Assembly: GCA_964496875.1 (NCBI GenBank)
Contig: CAZCBH010000019.1
Location: 1 to 64,000, forward strand
Length of the DNA: 64,000 bases
Direction: 5' to 3'
Source of the DNA: RI-106 sp964496875
Lineage (GTDB): Bacteria; Cyanobacteriota; Vampirovibrionia; Obscuribacterales; Obscuribacteraceae
Shown here piece by piece: positions 43,782-53,427 of the stretch. The notes beneath the pieces were generated by a model. That model did not search any database and was not told the origin of the DNA. It saw only the letters and a program-made list of their open reading frames with translations. The translations under genes were made by a program, and so were the position numbers. How positions within the stretch are numbered: the first letter of the stretch is position 1; each line of letters begins with the position of its first letter.

Positions 43782-45095
43782 TTAGGTAGAATTAGAAAAA
43801 TTCTTTTTGCCGAACACTTGCCGCCCTCGAATATAAGTAGCCTCCACACAGCGATCATCGCCCAGAAAAACCAGGCTGGAGAGGATGTCGTCGGTCTCTT
43901 TTTCGAGCATGTCTCTGGCGATGGCATTGCGATTGGTAGGATCGACGATTATAAAATCTGCATCTTTTCCCGGCTCCAGCGAGCCTATATGTTGAGACAG
44001 GCCCAGAGCCCGGGCACCGCCAAGAGTAGCCCTGTAGAAGAGATCGGCAGGGGTGAGCCAGTGGCTGGGCTGAATATAATTGGCATCCTTCATCACCTGG
44101 AACATCGACATCTCCGGTCCGGCAGCCACATCGGAGCCGAGACCGAAACGGATACCGCTCTCCTTGATCTTCTCGAAAGCGAAGATGCCGCTTTTGAGAA
44201 AGAAATTAGAGCTGGGACAATGGGCGAGCGAACAATCATGCTTTTTGAGATCGGCGAGATCATCGTCATCCAGATGGATGGAATGGGCGAAAACGGTGTT
44301 GGTTCCGAAGAGACCATTCATCTTGTAGACATCCACATAGGAGCGAGCTTCGGGAAACAGCTCCCGGACCAGATCCACCTCGCCCCGGGACTCGGCCAGG
44401 TGAGTATGGAGATAGCTTCCGGCACTCGCCGCCCAGGCTTCTCCAACTCCTTTCAGTAGCTCCCTGGAAGAAGTCACCGCAAATCGAGGCGTGAAGGCAT
44501 ACTTCAATCGACCGTTATCTCGGTCGTGCCATCTATCGAAAAGCTCCAGAGATTCTTCAATAGACTGCCGATGTGACTCCTTGAGCGAATCGGGACAGTT
44601 CTCGTCCATCAAAACCTTTCCCATGATGACACGGTTGCCGACTTTCTCGGCCACGGAAAAAGCCCGATCGCAAGAGGTTTTATGAATAGTGGTAAACACG
44701 CAAGCGGTTGTTGTGCCGTTTCTCAAAAGCTCATCGAAAAACCAGTAGGAGAGCTTCTCGGCAAAGTCGACATCCTCGAACTTGATCTCGGCAGGAAAGA
44801 TATACTTCTCCAGCCAGGCAAGTAATTGCTCGCCGGAGCGACCGGTCTGGGCGACCTGGGGCAAATGGATATGCATATCGACAAATCCGGGCAGTATAAG
44901 CGATTTTCCAAGATCTACCACCTGCTCGCCTGCCCCAGGATGTAAATCCTTCCGTTCGCCCACACCACTGATCTTGCCGCATTCATCCACTGCAATGTAG
45001 CCATCGACCAGGTCCAGTCTGCTCCCCGCCTCGACAGGGGTGTATACATGCCCGAGGAATGTTTTCGAAAGCGTACTCTTGGATTCAGCTGCCAT
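43782..45095 (-). CDS. guaD: guanine deaminase
   Basis: 437 residues of the metal-dependent amidohydrolase superfamily. Deaminates guanine to xanthine. Metal ligands are in PGFVDMHIHLPQ, LHTHLAES, FAHSIHL and the Asp of GLGSDVAAG; the recognition segment CPSSNFFLKSG is typical for guanine deaminase. The C-terminus returns to the composite domain (IGSLEPGKDADFIIVDP). The neighbouring hpt gene supports the purine assignment over other amidohydrolases. Confidence 0.88.
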   Translation of the reverse strand: MAAESKSTLSKTFLGHVYTPVEAGSRLDLVDGYIAVDECGKISGVGERKDLHPGAGEQVVDLGKSLILPGFVDMHIHLPQVAQTGRSGEQLLAWLEKYIFPAEIKFEDVDFAEKLSYWFFDELLRNGTTTACVFTTIHKTSCDRAFSVAEKVGNRVIMGKVLMDENCPDSLKESHRQSIEESLELFDRWHDRDNGRLKYAFTPRFAVTSSRELLKGVGEAWAASAGSYLHTHLAESRGEVDLVRELFPEARSYVDVYKMNGLFGTNTVFAHSIHLDDDDLADLKKHDCSLAHCPSSNFFLKSGIFAFEKIKESGIRFGLGSDVAAGPEMSMFQVMKDANYIQPSHWLTPADLFYRATLGGARALGLSQHIGSLEPGKDADFIIVDPTNRNAIARDMLEKETDDILSSLVFLGDDRCVEATYIRGRQVFGKKNFSNST

Positions 45096-45366
45096 CTTGA
45101 TAATGAAGAATCGAAACCTAACACGAAAGAGGATGATATCCGATTCTGCCTCTTCCTGCTTCCCTCTACCTGTTTAAAATAGCAGAGATGCGAAAGCTAC
45201 CACTGACGATGGCAGATCTCATATCCCGGCATCATTATCAGCAACACGGGTCAAGGAAGTAGAGGCCGAATCCCGTGAACACCACATAAATAAAGAGAAG
45301 GTTTTTAGCAAAAGATTATGAGGTATGATCAGGGCGTGGCAGAATCCCTTACCAATCAAGGTAGCA

Positions 45367-47037
45367 ATGACAGCGAGCACCCCTCAGAGCCTCACCGCCC
45401 ACCTCATTCTTGACCAGTTGAACACGGAAGGCTGCCGATACTTATTTGGCTCCAATACCTCCTCCGATTCTCCTATAGCCGCAGCGCTTTTAAGAAGCAA
45501 ATATCACTCTAGCGAACGCATCAAGTTCATCGGCGCTCTGCATGAAGCGATAGCGGTATTCATGGCAGCCGGATACTCCCAGGCGACCTCCCTGCCTTCG
45601 GTGGTCAACCTGGTCTCCGGTCAGGGTTTGCTCAACGCCATTCCGGCAATTTACTCGGCATATCGCTCTCAGACTCCGGTCATAATCCTTGCCGACCAGG
45701 AAGACTCCTATCTGCTCAATGAAGATCCCCCACTGGCTGTAGAACATCACAAGATGGCCAGTTCGGTCTGCAAATTCATGGCCGAAGCCCGTACGGCAAG
45801 GGAAGTCTGCCGCTTGATTCGTCGCGCATTTCACGAAGCGCTTACCCCTCCGAAGGGTCCGGTGGTTCTCTCTATCCCTATAAACCTCTCGCTCTCCACC
45901 GCCCGGGCTCAGGTCCTGACCCCTCCGATATCCAGTCCCCAGGGTGCAGCCGACGAGAACTCCGTCGCTAAAATTGTCCAGAAGCTGACCGAAAGTCACA
46001 GTCCATGCATAATTTCGGGAAATGAGGTCTCCCAGTATAGAGCACGCAAAGAGGTGGTGTTGATTTCGGATGTGCTCGGCTGTCCGGTATTTTCAGAACC
46101 GCTACCCACCGGCGTCAACTTTCCCAATCGTCACCCGCATTTTCACGGAGTGTTACCGCTCAATTCGAAAGAAGCCAGTAATTTACTGAGTAAACACGAC
46201 CTTTTCCTTCTTCTTGGCGTTCAGAACCGATTGCCTTCGAGAACCGACGGTCCGTCACTATTGCCGGACAACGGCATCGCCATCCAGATCAATATGGATG
46301 GCAAGCTGGCCGGTAAGACTCTTAGATCAAATCTAGCTATTCAGGCTGATATCGCCGAAACTCTGTCCCGCCTCCGGGCTGAGCTTCAACTGCAGGTGGA
46401 CAAGAGCTGGCTGAAAGCGGCTAATGTCCGGGCACGAAACACAATTTCGGAGATTGCCGAGAAGCGGCAAAAATTCGAAACCGCCCTCAACTTTCCAGAT
46501 CCCAACAGCCAGACCCCGCTATTCTGGCTTTTGAGAATTCTCGATGGAACCAGACCGCAGAAGTCGGTCATAGTTTCTGATATCAACGAAGCAACCTGCC
46601 AGCCTTTCGAGGTACTCAGCCTGGAGAGCGGCTCTTCATTCTTCTCATCCACCAGCGGGGTCTCGGGCTATGCTTCCGGCGCGACCATGGGAATCCAATG
46701 GGCGGGCAAAGACATTCCCGTCATCTGTATCACCGGCGACGAGTCATTTCTAGGCTATCCCCAGGCCCTCTGGACAGCCGGTCACTACCAGCTCAATTCA
46801 AAATTCATCATCGCCAAGACCCAGGGGGTCCACTCACTCAAGATAGCGCCTTCGGCGCCGGCCAAGAAAGCTTTACGCTGGCAGTTCTCGGATCCCCGCA
46901 TAGATCTCAAGCAAATTGCCGAGGGCTTCGGTATCCAGGCAGAATCGGTCAGAACCTTTGGAGACCTGGAGCCTGCCATTTCGCGGCTTTTCGAGACCAA
47001 GGGACCCAGGCTTCTGGAAGTGGACGTCATTATCTGA
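45367..47037 (+). CDS. ThDP-dependent enzyme, benzoylformate-decarboxylase/acetolactate-synthase-like
   Basis: 556 residues from the ATG at 45367 (AAGG five bases before it); an ATG 14 codons upstream is possible. The pyrimidine-binding domain has the catalytic Glu in IGALHEAIAVFMAAGYS, and the central domain and PP domain are in normal order. In the PP domain the motif GDG reads ITGDESF, and the second metal ligand (normally Asn in NN) is missing: the strand reads FIIAKTQGVHSLK. ThDP/Mg binding may thus be weakened. The family decarboxylates or ligates 2-oxo acids; the exact substrate cannot be read. It precedes korAB by 87 bases. Confidence 0.75.
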   Translation: MTASTPQSLTAHLILDQLNTEGCRYLFGSNTSSDSPIAAALLRSKYHSSERIKFIGALHEAIAVFMAAGYSQATSLPSVVNLVSGQGLLNAIPAIYSAYRSQTPVIILADQEDSYLLNEDPPLAVEHHKMASSVCKFMAEARTAREVCRLIRRAFHEALTPPKGPVVLSIPINLSLSTARAQVLTPPISSPQGAADENSVAKIVQKLTESHSPCIISGNEVSQYRARKEVVLISDVLGCPVFSEPLPTGVNFPNRHPHFHGVLPLNSKEASNLLSKHDLFLLLGVQNRLPSRTDGPSLLPDNGIAIQINMDGKLAGKTLRSNLAIQADIAETLSRLRAELQLQVDKSWLKAANVRARNTISEIAEKRQKFETALNFPDPNSQTPLFWLLRILDGTRPQKSVIVSDINEATCQPFEVLSLESGSSFFSSTSGVSGYASGATMGIQWAGKDIPVICITGDESFLGYPQALWTAGHYQLNSKFIIAKTQGVHSLKIAPSAPAKKALRWQFSDPRIDLKQIAEGFGIQAESVRTFGDLEPAISRLFETKGPRLLEVDVII

Positions 47038-47124
47038 TCTCTGGCTAAGAGATAAATAGTAAGTCAAAATGCTTTGCGAAATAGTTAAATCGCGTCAGTT
47101 TCGTGCGAAGAGTTGATAAACTTT

Positions 47125-48993
47125 ATGACTCAACGCTGGTCCCAACTGGTAAATGGTATTCGAACAGTGAAAACATTAGCTGCAAACAGCAAAGAAAAAA
47201 TCGATCAAAAAGGTCAAATAGTCAACAACTTCTCCATTAACGTAGCCACAGTAAACGGTTCAGGAAGCCAATCTTCGAACACGGTCCTGATGCGCTCGAT
47301 CTTCCAGATGGGGATACCGGTGAGTGGTAAGAACCTCTTCCCGTCGAACATCATGGGATTGCCCACCTGGTTCACCATACGGGTTAGCAAAGACGGATAC
47401 ATCGCCCGCACAAGGGATGTGGACATCCTTGTGGCCATGAATCCCCAGACCGCCATCGACGATGTCAAGTCACTGCGTCCGGGAGCCCTCTGTGTGAGCC
47501 CGGTCGAACTAGCCCTGGACAAAGTCCGGGATGACGTCAAGCACTATCAAGTGCCTTTCGGCGATCTGGCTGCCGAAGCGACCACCAATGTCAAACTGAA
47601 GAAACTGCTCACCAATATCATCTATGTGGGAGTGCTTGCTCACCTGCTCGACATCGACAATGACGAGATCGAAAAAGCGATTCGCTCGCAGTTCGAAGGC
47701 AAAGCCAAGGCTATCGATCTCAATATCAATGCCGCCAACATCGGTCGTAAATGGGCCAGTGAGAACCTCAAAAAAGAAGACCCCTTCATTCTGAGCCCAC
47801 TCAATAAAACCAGCGGAAAGATAATCATCGACGGAAACGGTGCCTGCGCCATAGGATGCCTCTTCGGCGGCGTCTCGGTGGTGAGCTGGTATCCGATAAC
47901 CCCTTCCTCCAGTGTCTGCGAACAATTAATAGATTACCTGGAGAAATACCGAAAAGATAAAGAGACAGGCAAGAGCACCTTCGCCGTGGTGCAAGCCGAA
48001 GACGAACTGGCCGCTGTTGGAATGGCTCTGGGTGCCGGCTGGTCCGGAGCAAGGTCGATGACCGCCACCTCCGGTCCCGGTATCTCTTTGATGTCCGAGT
48101 TCACCGGATACGGTTACTTCGCCGAGATCCCGACGGTGATCTTCGATATACAAAGAGTCGGCCCCTCAACAGGACTGCCCACAAGAACAGCCCAGGGGGA
48201 TTTGATCAGCACCTATTTCCTCTCCCATGGCGACACCAAGCATCCCATCCTGCTGCCCGGTTCGGTAGAAGAGTGCTACGAGTTCTCCATGAAAGCTTTC
48301 GACATGGCAGAGCGTTTGCAGACTCCGGTATTCGTGCTTACCGATCTCGATCTGGGCATGAACAACTGGATGTCGGATCCGTTCAAGTATCCTACCCAGC
48401 CCTTCGACCGAGGCAAAGTTCTCTCTGCCGAAGATCTGGAGAAACTGGGCGGCTTCGCCAGATACAAAGATGTGGACGGTGACGCCATTCCCTACAGAAC
48501 TCTGCCCGGCACTCCTCACGACAAAGCAGCCTATTTCACCCGGGGCTCCGGTCACAACGAGAACGCCGGCTACACCGAAAAACCGGAAGACTATGTCAAT
48601 CTCATGGACCGCCTCAAGCGCAAATGGGAATACGCCAAGAAGCTGGTTCCGCCAGGCGTTGTCGAAACAGAAAAAGACGCCAAGGTAGGAATCATCGCAT
48701 TTGGTTCCACTCACTGGGCCGTGGTAGAGAGCCGCGATCAACTGAAAGAGCAAAAGATGCCGACCAGCTATCTGAGAATTCGCGCTCTGCCTTTCACAGA
48801 AAAGGTGAAAGACTTCGTAGAAGCCCACGATACGGTCTATGTCGTCGAGCAGAACCGCGATGGACAGATGCTCGACCTGATCAGACTCGAGTATCCGATG
48901 CTCGCCACCAAGCTCAAGTCTATTCGTCACTACAACGGCTTACCGATAGATGCTCAGTTTATTACTGAACATATCGTTGAACAGGAGAACTAG
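47125..48993 (+). CDS. korA: 2-oxoacid:ferredoxin oxidoreductase, gamma-alpha fusion subunit
   Basis: 622 residues from the ATG at 47125 (a TTG four codons earlier is possible). Residues about 35-215 are the gamma domain, and about 230 onward the alpha (POR_N) domain with GACAIGCLFGGVSVVSWYPITPSSS. With the beta subunit it oxidatively decarboxylates a 2-oxo acid, most likely 2-oxoglutarate, to the acyl-CoA with reduction of ferredoxin. The gene is six bases before korB. The KorA/KorB label is preferred over pyruvate because the subunits show the two-subunit KGOR layout. Confidence 0.9.
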   Translation: MTQRWSQLVNGIRTVKTLAANSKEKIDQKGQIVNNFSINVATVNGSGSQSSNTVLMRSIFQMGIPVSGKNLFPSNIMGLPTWFTIRVSKDGYIARTRDVDILVAMNPQTAIDDVKSLRPGALCVSPVELALDKVRDDVKHYQVPFGDLAAEATTNVKLKKLLTNIIYVGVLAHLLDIDNDEIEKAIRSQFEGKAKAIDLNINAANIGRKWASENLKKEDPFILSPLNKTSGKIIIDGNGACAIGCLFGGVSVVSWYPITPSSSVCEQLIDYLEKYRKDKETGKSTFAVVQAEDELAAVGMALGAGWSGARSMTATSGPGISLMSEFTGYGYFAEIPTVIFDIQRVGPSTGLPTRTAQGDLISTYFLSHGDTKHPILLPGSVEECYEFSMKAFDMAERLQTPVFVLTDLDLGMNNWMSDPFKYPTQPFDRGKVLSAEDLEKLGGFARYKDVDGDAIPYRTLPGTPHDKAAYFTRGSGHNENAGYTEKPEDYVNLMDRLKRKWEYAKKLVPPGVVETEKDAKVGIIAFGSTHWAVVESRDQLKEQKMPTSYLRIRALPFTEKVKDFVEAHDTVYVVEQNRDGQMLDLIRLEYPMLATKLKSIRHYNGLPIDAQFITEHIVEQEN

Positions 48994-48998
48994 GATCC

Positions 48999-50060
48999 AT
49001 GGCCGAAACAACAGCACAAAAAACAGCTCCTCAAGGCAAACCGCCGGCAACCAACAAGCTCGGTCTGACCTTAGCCGACTACCGGGGGCTGCCTTCCACC
49101 CTCTGTGACGGCTGCGGGCATGACGCTATCACCAGCCAGATCATCAAAGCCTTCTGGGAGCTCTCGATAGAGCCCCATGACGTGGTCAAGCTCAGCGGCA
49201 TCGGCTGCTCCAGTAAGACCCCGGCTTACTTCTTGAACCGCTCCCACGGTTTCAACTCTGTCCACGGAAGAATGCCTTCGATAGCCACCGGCACAAACAT
49301 GGCGAACAAGAACCTGATTCTTCTAGGTGTCAGTGGAGATGGAGACTCGGCCAGTATCGGTCTCGGCCAGTTCGGTCATATGATCCGACGCAACCTGCCG
49401 GTAATTTATATTATCGAGAACAACGGCGTCTACGGTTTGACCAAGGGACAGTTCTCGGCCACTTCGGACCGGGGCTCCACCCTCAAAGACGGTACCGTCA
49501 ACGAGCTCACCGCCATCGATCTCTGTGGTCTCGCCATCGAACTGGGTTGCGGCTTCGTGGCTCGCTCCTTTGCCGGAGACCCCAGACAGCTGGTATCACT
49601 CTTGAAAGCGGCTGTCTCCCATAACGGCACCGCGATAATCGACGTGATCAGCCCCTGTGTAACCTTCAACAACCATGAAGGTTCCACCAAGAGCTACAAA
49701 CACGCCAAAGAGATAGACACGCCTCTGCATGAGCTCGGCTATGTGCCGTTTTACGAGCAGATCACAGTGGATTACGAAGAAGGTGACGTTCGCGATGTCA
49801 CCCTCCACGATGGTTCCGTATTGCAGCTCAAGAAGCTCGGTAAGGACTATGACCCCACCGACCGCTTCGCCGCCGATCATGCTATTCACCAGTCCCATCG
49901 AGACAAGACCATGCTTACCGGTCTGATCTATTTCGATGAGAGTATCCCGGATTTCACCCGGCTCAAAAACCTGGTGGACGCACCTCTCTCTAGCCTGCAA
50001 GAAAAAGATCTGAGACCTTCTAAAGAGGTCCTCGAGGAAATAATGCAATCCCTGATGTAA
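48999..50060 (+). CDS. korB: 2-oxoacid:ferredoxin oxidoreductase, beta subunit
   Basis: 353 residues. The ThDP-binding subunit: LCDGCGHDAITSQI at the N-terminus, GIGCSSKTPAYF, HGRMPSIATGTNMAN, and the ThDP/Mg motif GVSGDGDSASIG followed by IENNGVYGLTKGQ. The paired Cys residues are consistent with an iron-sulfur-linked KorB. It is translated six bases after korA from an ATG with AGGA nearby, and ends six bases from a convergent amidohydrolase gene. Confidence 0.94.
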   Translation: MAETTAQKTAPQGKPPATNKLGLTLADYRGLPSTLCDGCGHDAITSQIIKAFWELSIEPHDVVKLSGIGCSSKTPAYFLNRSHGFNSVHGRMPSIATGTNMANKNLILLGVSGDGDSASIGLGQFGHMIRRNLPVIYIIENNGVYGLTKGQFSATSDRGSTLKDGTVNELTAIDLCGLAIELGCGFVARSFAGDPRQLVSLLKAAVSHNGTAIIDVISPCVTFNNHEGSTKSYKHAKEIDTPLHELGYVPFYEQITVDYEEGDVRDVTLHDGSVLQLKKLGKDYDPTDRFAADHAIHQSHRDKTMLTGLIYFDESIPDFTRLKNLVDAPLSSLQEKDLRPSKEVLEEIMQSLM

Positions 50061-50066
50061 ATCAAA

Positions 50067-51257
50067 TCAGATCCCGTAAAGCTCTCTGGAGTTCTCCCAG
50101 AGAATACGATTGCCGTAGAGGCTACCTTCCTTTTCGGACAGGTAGCCTTCTTCTTCCAGAGAAGCGAGGGCCTGAGCCAGACCTTTCCTGCTTGAGAGGG
50201 CGCCGTAGAAATATGCTTCGGGAAAGCTATGACCATCGGTACCAGCCATTATCTTGCTCAAAGGAGCTACCGAAAGCGCCTCCCGATAAATTTGACTGAT
50301 TGCCGGTGACACCATTAGTGGTACCAGAGAAAGGTCGAGATGGACGGAGGAAAAGACCGAGGCCAGATAGGCCGCCTCTTTCACATAGGGAAAACAGTGC
50401 AGGAGCACGAAATCCACCCCTTCATATCGTTTGTCTTTGAACACGGTGGTCATTTTAGTTGGATTGGCCCGATCCAAAATAAGATCGCTGTCTCCGAAAC
50501 CGCAATGAACCTGCACGGACAACTGCTTTTCCCGGGCTATGGCAAAAGCCTCTCCAAGAAGATAGTGGTGCATCTTGGTGCCTTCAAGACGGATTGATGA
50601 CGAACCTCCTTTATTTCGCCACTTCAAGAAATCGAGCTCATCCCGGGCTTCAGCCTCAGTCACGGTTTGCAGTTCGAGCCCGCCGCGATAGGCGGCGATG
50701 GTCTTGAGGGCGCGTATCGAACTGTCCGCATCGACCCTCTCTTGAAAACCTTCCACCACGGCCTGGATGGTGCCTACTTTGCCGAGCAAGTCCTCCAGTT
50801 CGGTCTCGATTCTGAGCACCCTGTGCACCGGTCTTTCAATAACCGTGCTCAGCTCATCTAGAGAAAGCATAAATTGCCGGTCGCCACCATAGCCGTCATC
50901 TATCAGAAACTGACTTATATTAGCCTGGGCGAGCAGGCGCTCGATAAGACGATCAGGGCCTATTTCAGCGCGTTTCGTAAGATAGAAGGTCTCCATCTCC
51001 TCGCCGAGGAATTCCATCCGGAAAGGTATCTGGCATTCTTCGTCTTCTAAAACAACCTTGCAGACGTTTCTCAAAAAATCGCGATAACTGAGCGAATCTA
51101 GAAGATGTCCTTCGAGAATTCCTCTCTCTTGAGATTCGGAAAAGGCGGTGCGAAAAATAGGCCCGGTAATTTCACTGTCCAACCGCCTGAGAGAATGAGC
51201 ATGGCCATCGACCATGGCAATATCACAAAGCGCTTCGACTCTCTCTTCAAATTTCAT
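50067..51257 (-). CDS. amidohydrolase_2 protein, FluG N-domain-like
   Basis: 396 residues of the amidohydrolase_2 fold. The first metal motif is VDGHAHSL near residue 16, a later strand gives VQVHCGFGDSD, and the closing motif is IMAGTDGHSFPEAYFYGALSS. This pattern matches the nodulin-like N-terminal half of fungal FluG and plant nodulin/GS fusions, in which it is joined to a glutamine-synthetase domain. Here the glutamine-synthetase-like gene lies directly upstream, 42 bases away. Substrate unknown. Confidence 0.78.
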   Translation of the reverse strand: MKFEERVEALCDIAMVDGHAHSLRRLDSEITGPIFRTAFSESQERGILEGHLLDSLSYRDFLRNVCKVVLEDEECQIPFRMEFLGEEMETFYLTKRAEIGPDRLIERLLAQANISQFLIDDGYGGDRQFMLSLDELSTVIERPVHRVLRIETELEDLLGKVGTIQAVVEGFQERVDADSSIRALKTIAAYRGGLELQTVTEAEARDELDFLKWRNKGGSSSIRLEGTKMHHYLLGEAFAIAREKQLSVQVHCGFGDSDLILDRANPTKMTTVFKDKRYEGVDFVLLHCFPYVKEAAYLASVFSSVHLDLSLVPLMVSPAISQIYREALSVAPLSKIMAGTDGHSFPEAYFYGALSSRKGLAQALASLEEEGYLSEKEGSLYGNRILWENSRELYGI

Positions 51258-51299
51258 GCTTTTTTCTATCTAAATCTTTATAAAAGGGGTATTGCTAGA

Positions 51300-52655
51300 T
51301 CAGAACCGCAGACGGTGCTGCGCATATTCGAAATCGCTATCTAATGCGAAGGCGTTCACCTCAGAAGTCTTGACAGTGATATAAACATTGGCAAGCTCCG
51401 GGCCAAGCATCTTCATCAGATAAATATCGGTCTCCAACTCGACCAGTGCCTTATCGAGACTCTGGGGCAGACGCACCACCTGATGGCGCTCCATCGCCTC
51501 CGGGGAGAGATCGGCAGGATCCCCCGCCACCGGCGGAGGTGGCTCCATCTTCTTCATGATACCATCCAGACCGGACGCCACCACAGCCGCCATGGCCAGG
51601 TGCGGATTGATTGTACTGTCAACACACTTGATCTCGATATTGGTAGACTCTTCCTCTTTGCCCCAGTAAACCGACGGCACTCTGACCGCTGCTTCTCTAT
51701 TGTCATAGCCCCAGCAGGCATAGGCGCTGGACCAGCTCTTGGGCTTCAGGCGCCGGTAAGAATTGACCGAAGGACAGGTAACTGAGACCAGCGCAGGCAG
51801 ATGGGAGACCAGTCCGGCGATGAAATACCTGGCGATATCGCTCAGTCCGTCTCCCTCTTTCGACCAGGTCAGGTTCTGTTTCATCTCTTTATCCCAGATT
51901 GAAAGATGGAGATGACAGCCATTGCCCGGTTGATCTTCAAAGGGCTTGGGAGCGGCTGTAAAGAAGAGTCCGGCGGCGGTGGCCAGACCACGCAAACTCT
52001 CCTTGACGGCAAGATAACGATCACAGGCTTCCATTGCCGATGCGTGCTTGATACTGATTTCGTGCTGCCCATGTCCCAACTCCGGATAGAATTGCTCTAT
52101 TTGAATACCCTGCCGGGAAAGACACTCGTACAATTCGGTGTAAAAGGCATCGGCTCTATCCATGGCGTCGGTGCCGAAACATACATTGGTGTCGAGCGGT
52201 GTGTAGCTACCGTCCTGACCATATTCACCAAGCATATATTCAGTTTCGAAAGCTGCCTGGATAGAGAATCCCAGAGTGTTGGCATCGGCGAGCTGTCGGC
52301 GCAAGAGCTCCCGGGGGCAGAGGGACCAGCCCATATGATCCAGCTGGACGAGATCGCAAATAACCGAAGCGGAAGACCTCGTATACGGTACCAGTCTGAA
52401 AGTATCCAGATCAGGCACAAGGCGAACCTCACCGGTGGCACCGAGTCCGGTATCGGTCTGCATCTTGTCGAGCATGTTCATGGCCATCATCCCCTTTACA
52501 AGACCGATACCGGTCTTGCTTCGCTCGGCGAAAGTGCCTGAAGAAGTGAGCTTCCCCCGGACCTGACCACTCAAATCCGTATAGAGAAAACGAATCAGCT
52601 CGATACCGTGATCGTTGATTTTCGCCAGCACGTCGTCTTTTATCTGATTGGCCAT
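51300..52655 (-). CDS. glutamine synthetase-like protein (type I fold)
   Basis: 451 residues with the GS fold: beta-grasp start (IELIRFLYTDLSGQVRGKL), metal ligands in AAFETEYML and YPELGHGQHEISIKHA, the GNGCHLHLSIW strand, the glutamate/ATP segment NSYRRLKPKSW, then EIKCVDSTINPHLAMAAV. It is closer to gamma-glutamyl-amine ligases and FluG-type GS domains than to housekeeping GlnA. The adjacent amidohydrolase supports this. Its amine substrate is unknown. Confidence 0.85.
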   Translation of the reverse strand: MANQIKDDVLAKINDHGIELIRFLYTDLSGQVRGKLTSSGTFAERSKTGIGLVKGMMAMNMLDKMQTDTGLGATGEVRLVPDLDTFRLVPYTRSSASVICDLVQLDHMGWSLCPRELLRRQLADANTLGFSIQAAFETEYMLGEYGQDGSYTPLDTNVCFGTDAMDRADAFYTELYECLSRQGIQIEQFYPELGHGQHEISIKHASAMEACDRYLAVKESLRGLATAAGLFFTAAPKPFEDQPGNGCHLHLSIWDKEMKQNLTWSKEGDGLSDIARYFIAGLVSHLPALVSVTCPSVNSYRRLKPKSWSSAYACWGYDNREAAVRVPSVYWGKEEESTNIEIKCVDSTINPHLAMAAVVASGLDGIMKKMEPPPPVAGDPADLSPEAMERHQVVRLPQSLDKALVELETDIYLMKMLGPELANVYITVKTSEVNAFALDSDFEYAQHRLRF

Positions 52656-52884
52656 GGATTTGATTACGGCTCCCGAATTCGTCTTGTAGACCCTGGAATA
52701 AATGAGCCTATTCTAGCTTGATTTCCGAATTGTTTATCGACTAGATCAGGCTGGCAAAATTCCCTGGTTGTCAATAAGTCTTATGATGTTATTTCCACCC
52801 GGGCCGGTGGAACAATAAGAACGTCAACAAATATTTCTCCGCAGTTTGTGCGCGGACCATTCCCTATTGAGCGTTATCAGAGTC

Positions 52885-53427
52885 ATGAGTCTCAGCCCTT
52901 CAAAGATTCTCAATTCTTACTACTCAGCCACCTTCATTCTCGGTGCACTCTTCACCCTGCCCACGGCTTACTGGGTTGCGGACAAAGAGATCGGTCTGAG
53001 AGGGGCACTCGGTCTGATCCTTTGCTGGAACGTTTTATTCATTATGCTATTGCCTCTGGTGCTGGACTTTCTAGAGCGACGACTTATGAAAGCGCGTTTT
53101 CTGCAAATCGAAGAGATCAAAGAGACGAATCCGGAGCTAGCCCTTGCCCTGGATCAACAATGTCAGAAGCTATCTATTCCAGGCCTCAAACTGGCCGTTA
53201 CCGATTGCCATTCCAAAGAGGTATTCTCCTATGGACTCTGGGGAGCAAACGCCCGTCTAATGGTGCCTTCGGAGTTGCTCGAAGGCGACTGCAAAAGCGA
53301 GGTTCTACCCAGTATCGAAGCCGAGCTGAGTAAATTCACAAGACGCAATCATAACGTGGTCTATCTCATATTTGCCGGATTCCAGGCAGTGATTCTCTCC
53401 CTGGTTCTCTCCACAATGATCAATTGA
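52885..53427 (+). CDS. M48 (HtpX)-like membrane protein lacking the zinc motif
   Basis: 180 residues from the ATG at 52885. Two membrane helices (about 10-30 and 35-58), then a segment that matches the region before the active site of HtpX-type peptidases (NPELALALDQQCQKL, ANARLMVPSELLE). At the expected HExxH the sequence reads SIEAELSKFTRRNH: both His are gone (Ala and Lys) while Glu remains. It ends after one more hydrophobic helix, without the rest of the M48 domain. It is probably a non-proteolytic relic or regulator. It overlaps the convergent Memo-AMMECR1 gene by eight bases. Confidence 0.55.
   Translation: MSLSPSKILNSYYSATFILGALFTLPTAYWVADKEIGLRGALGLILCWNVLFIMLLPLVLDFLERRLMKARFLQIEEIKETNPELALALDQQCQKLSIPGLKLAVTDCHSKEVFSYGLWGANARLMVPSELLEGDCKSEVLPSIEAELSKFTRRNHNVVYLIFAGFQAVILSLVLSTMIN

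Noticed and set aside
52848..53333. Alternative plus-strand frame over the M48-like gene
   Set aside because: Arg/Ser-rich shadow frame with no hydrophobic pattern; the M48-like frame contains recognisable family sequence.
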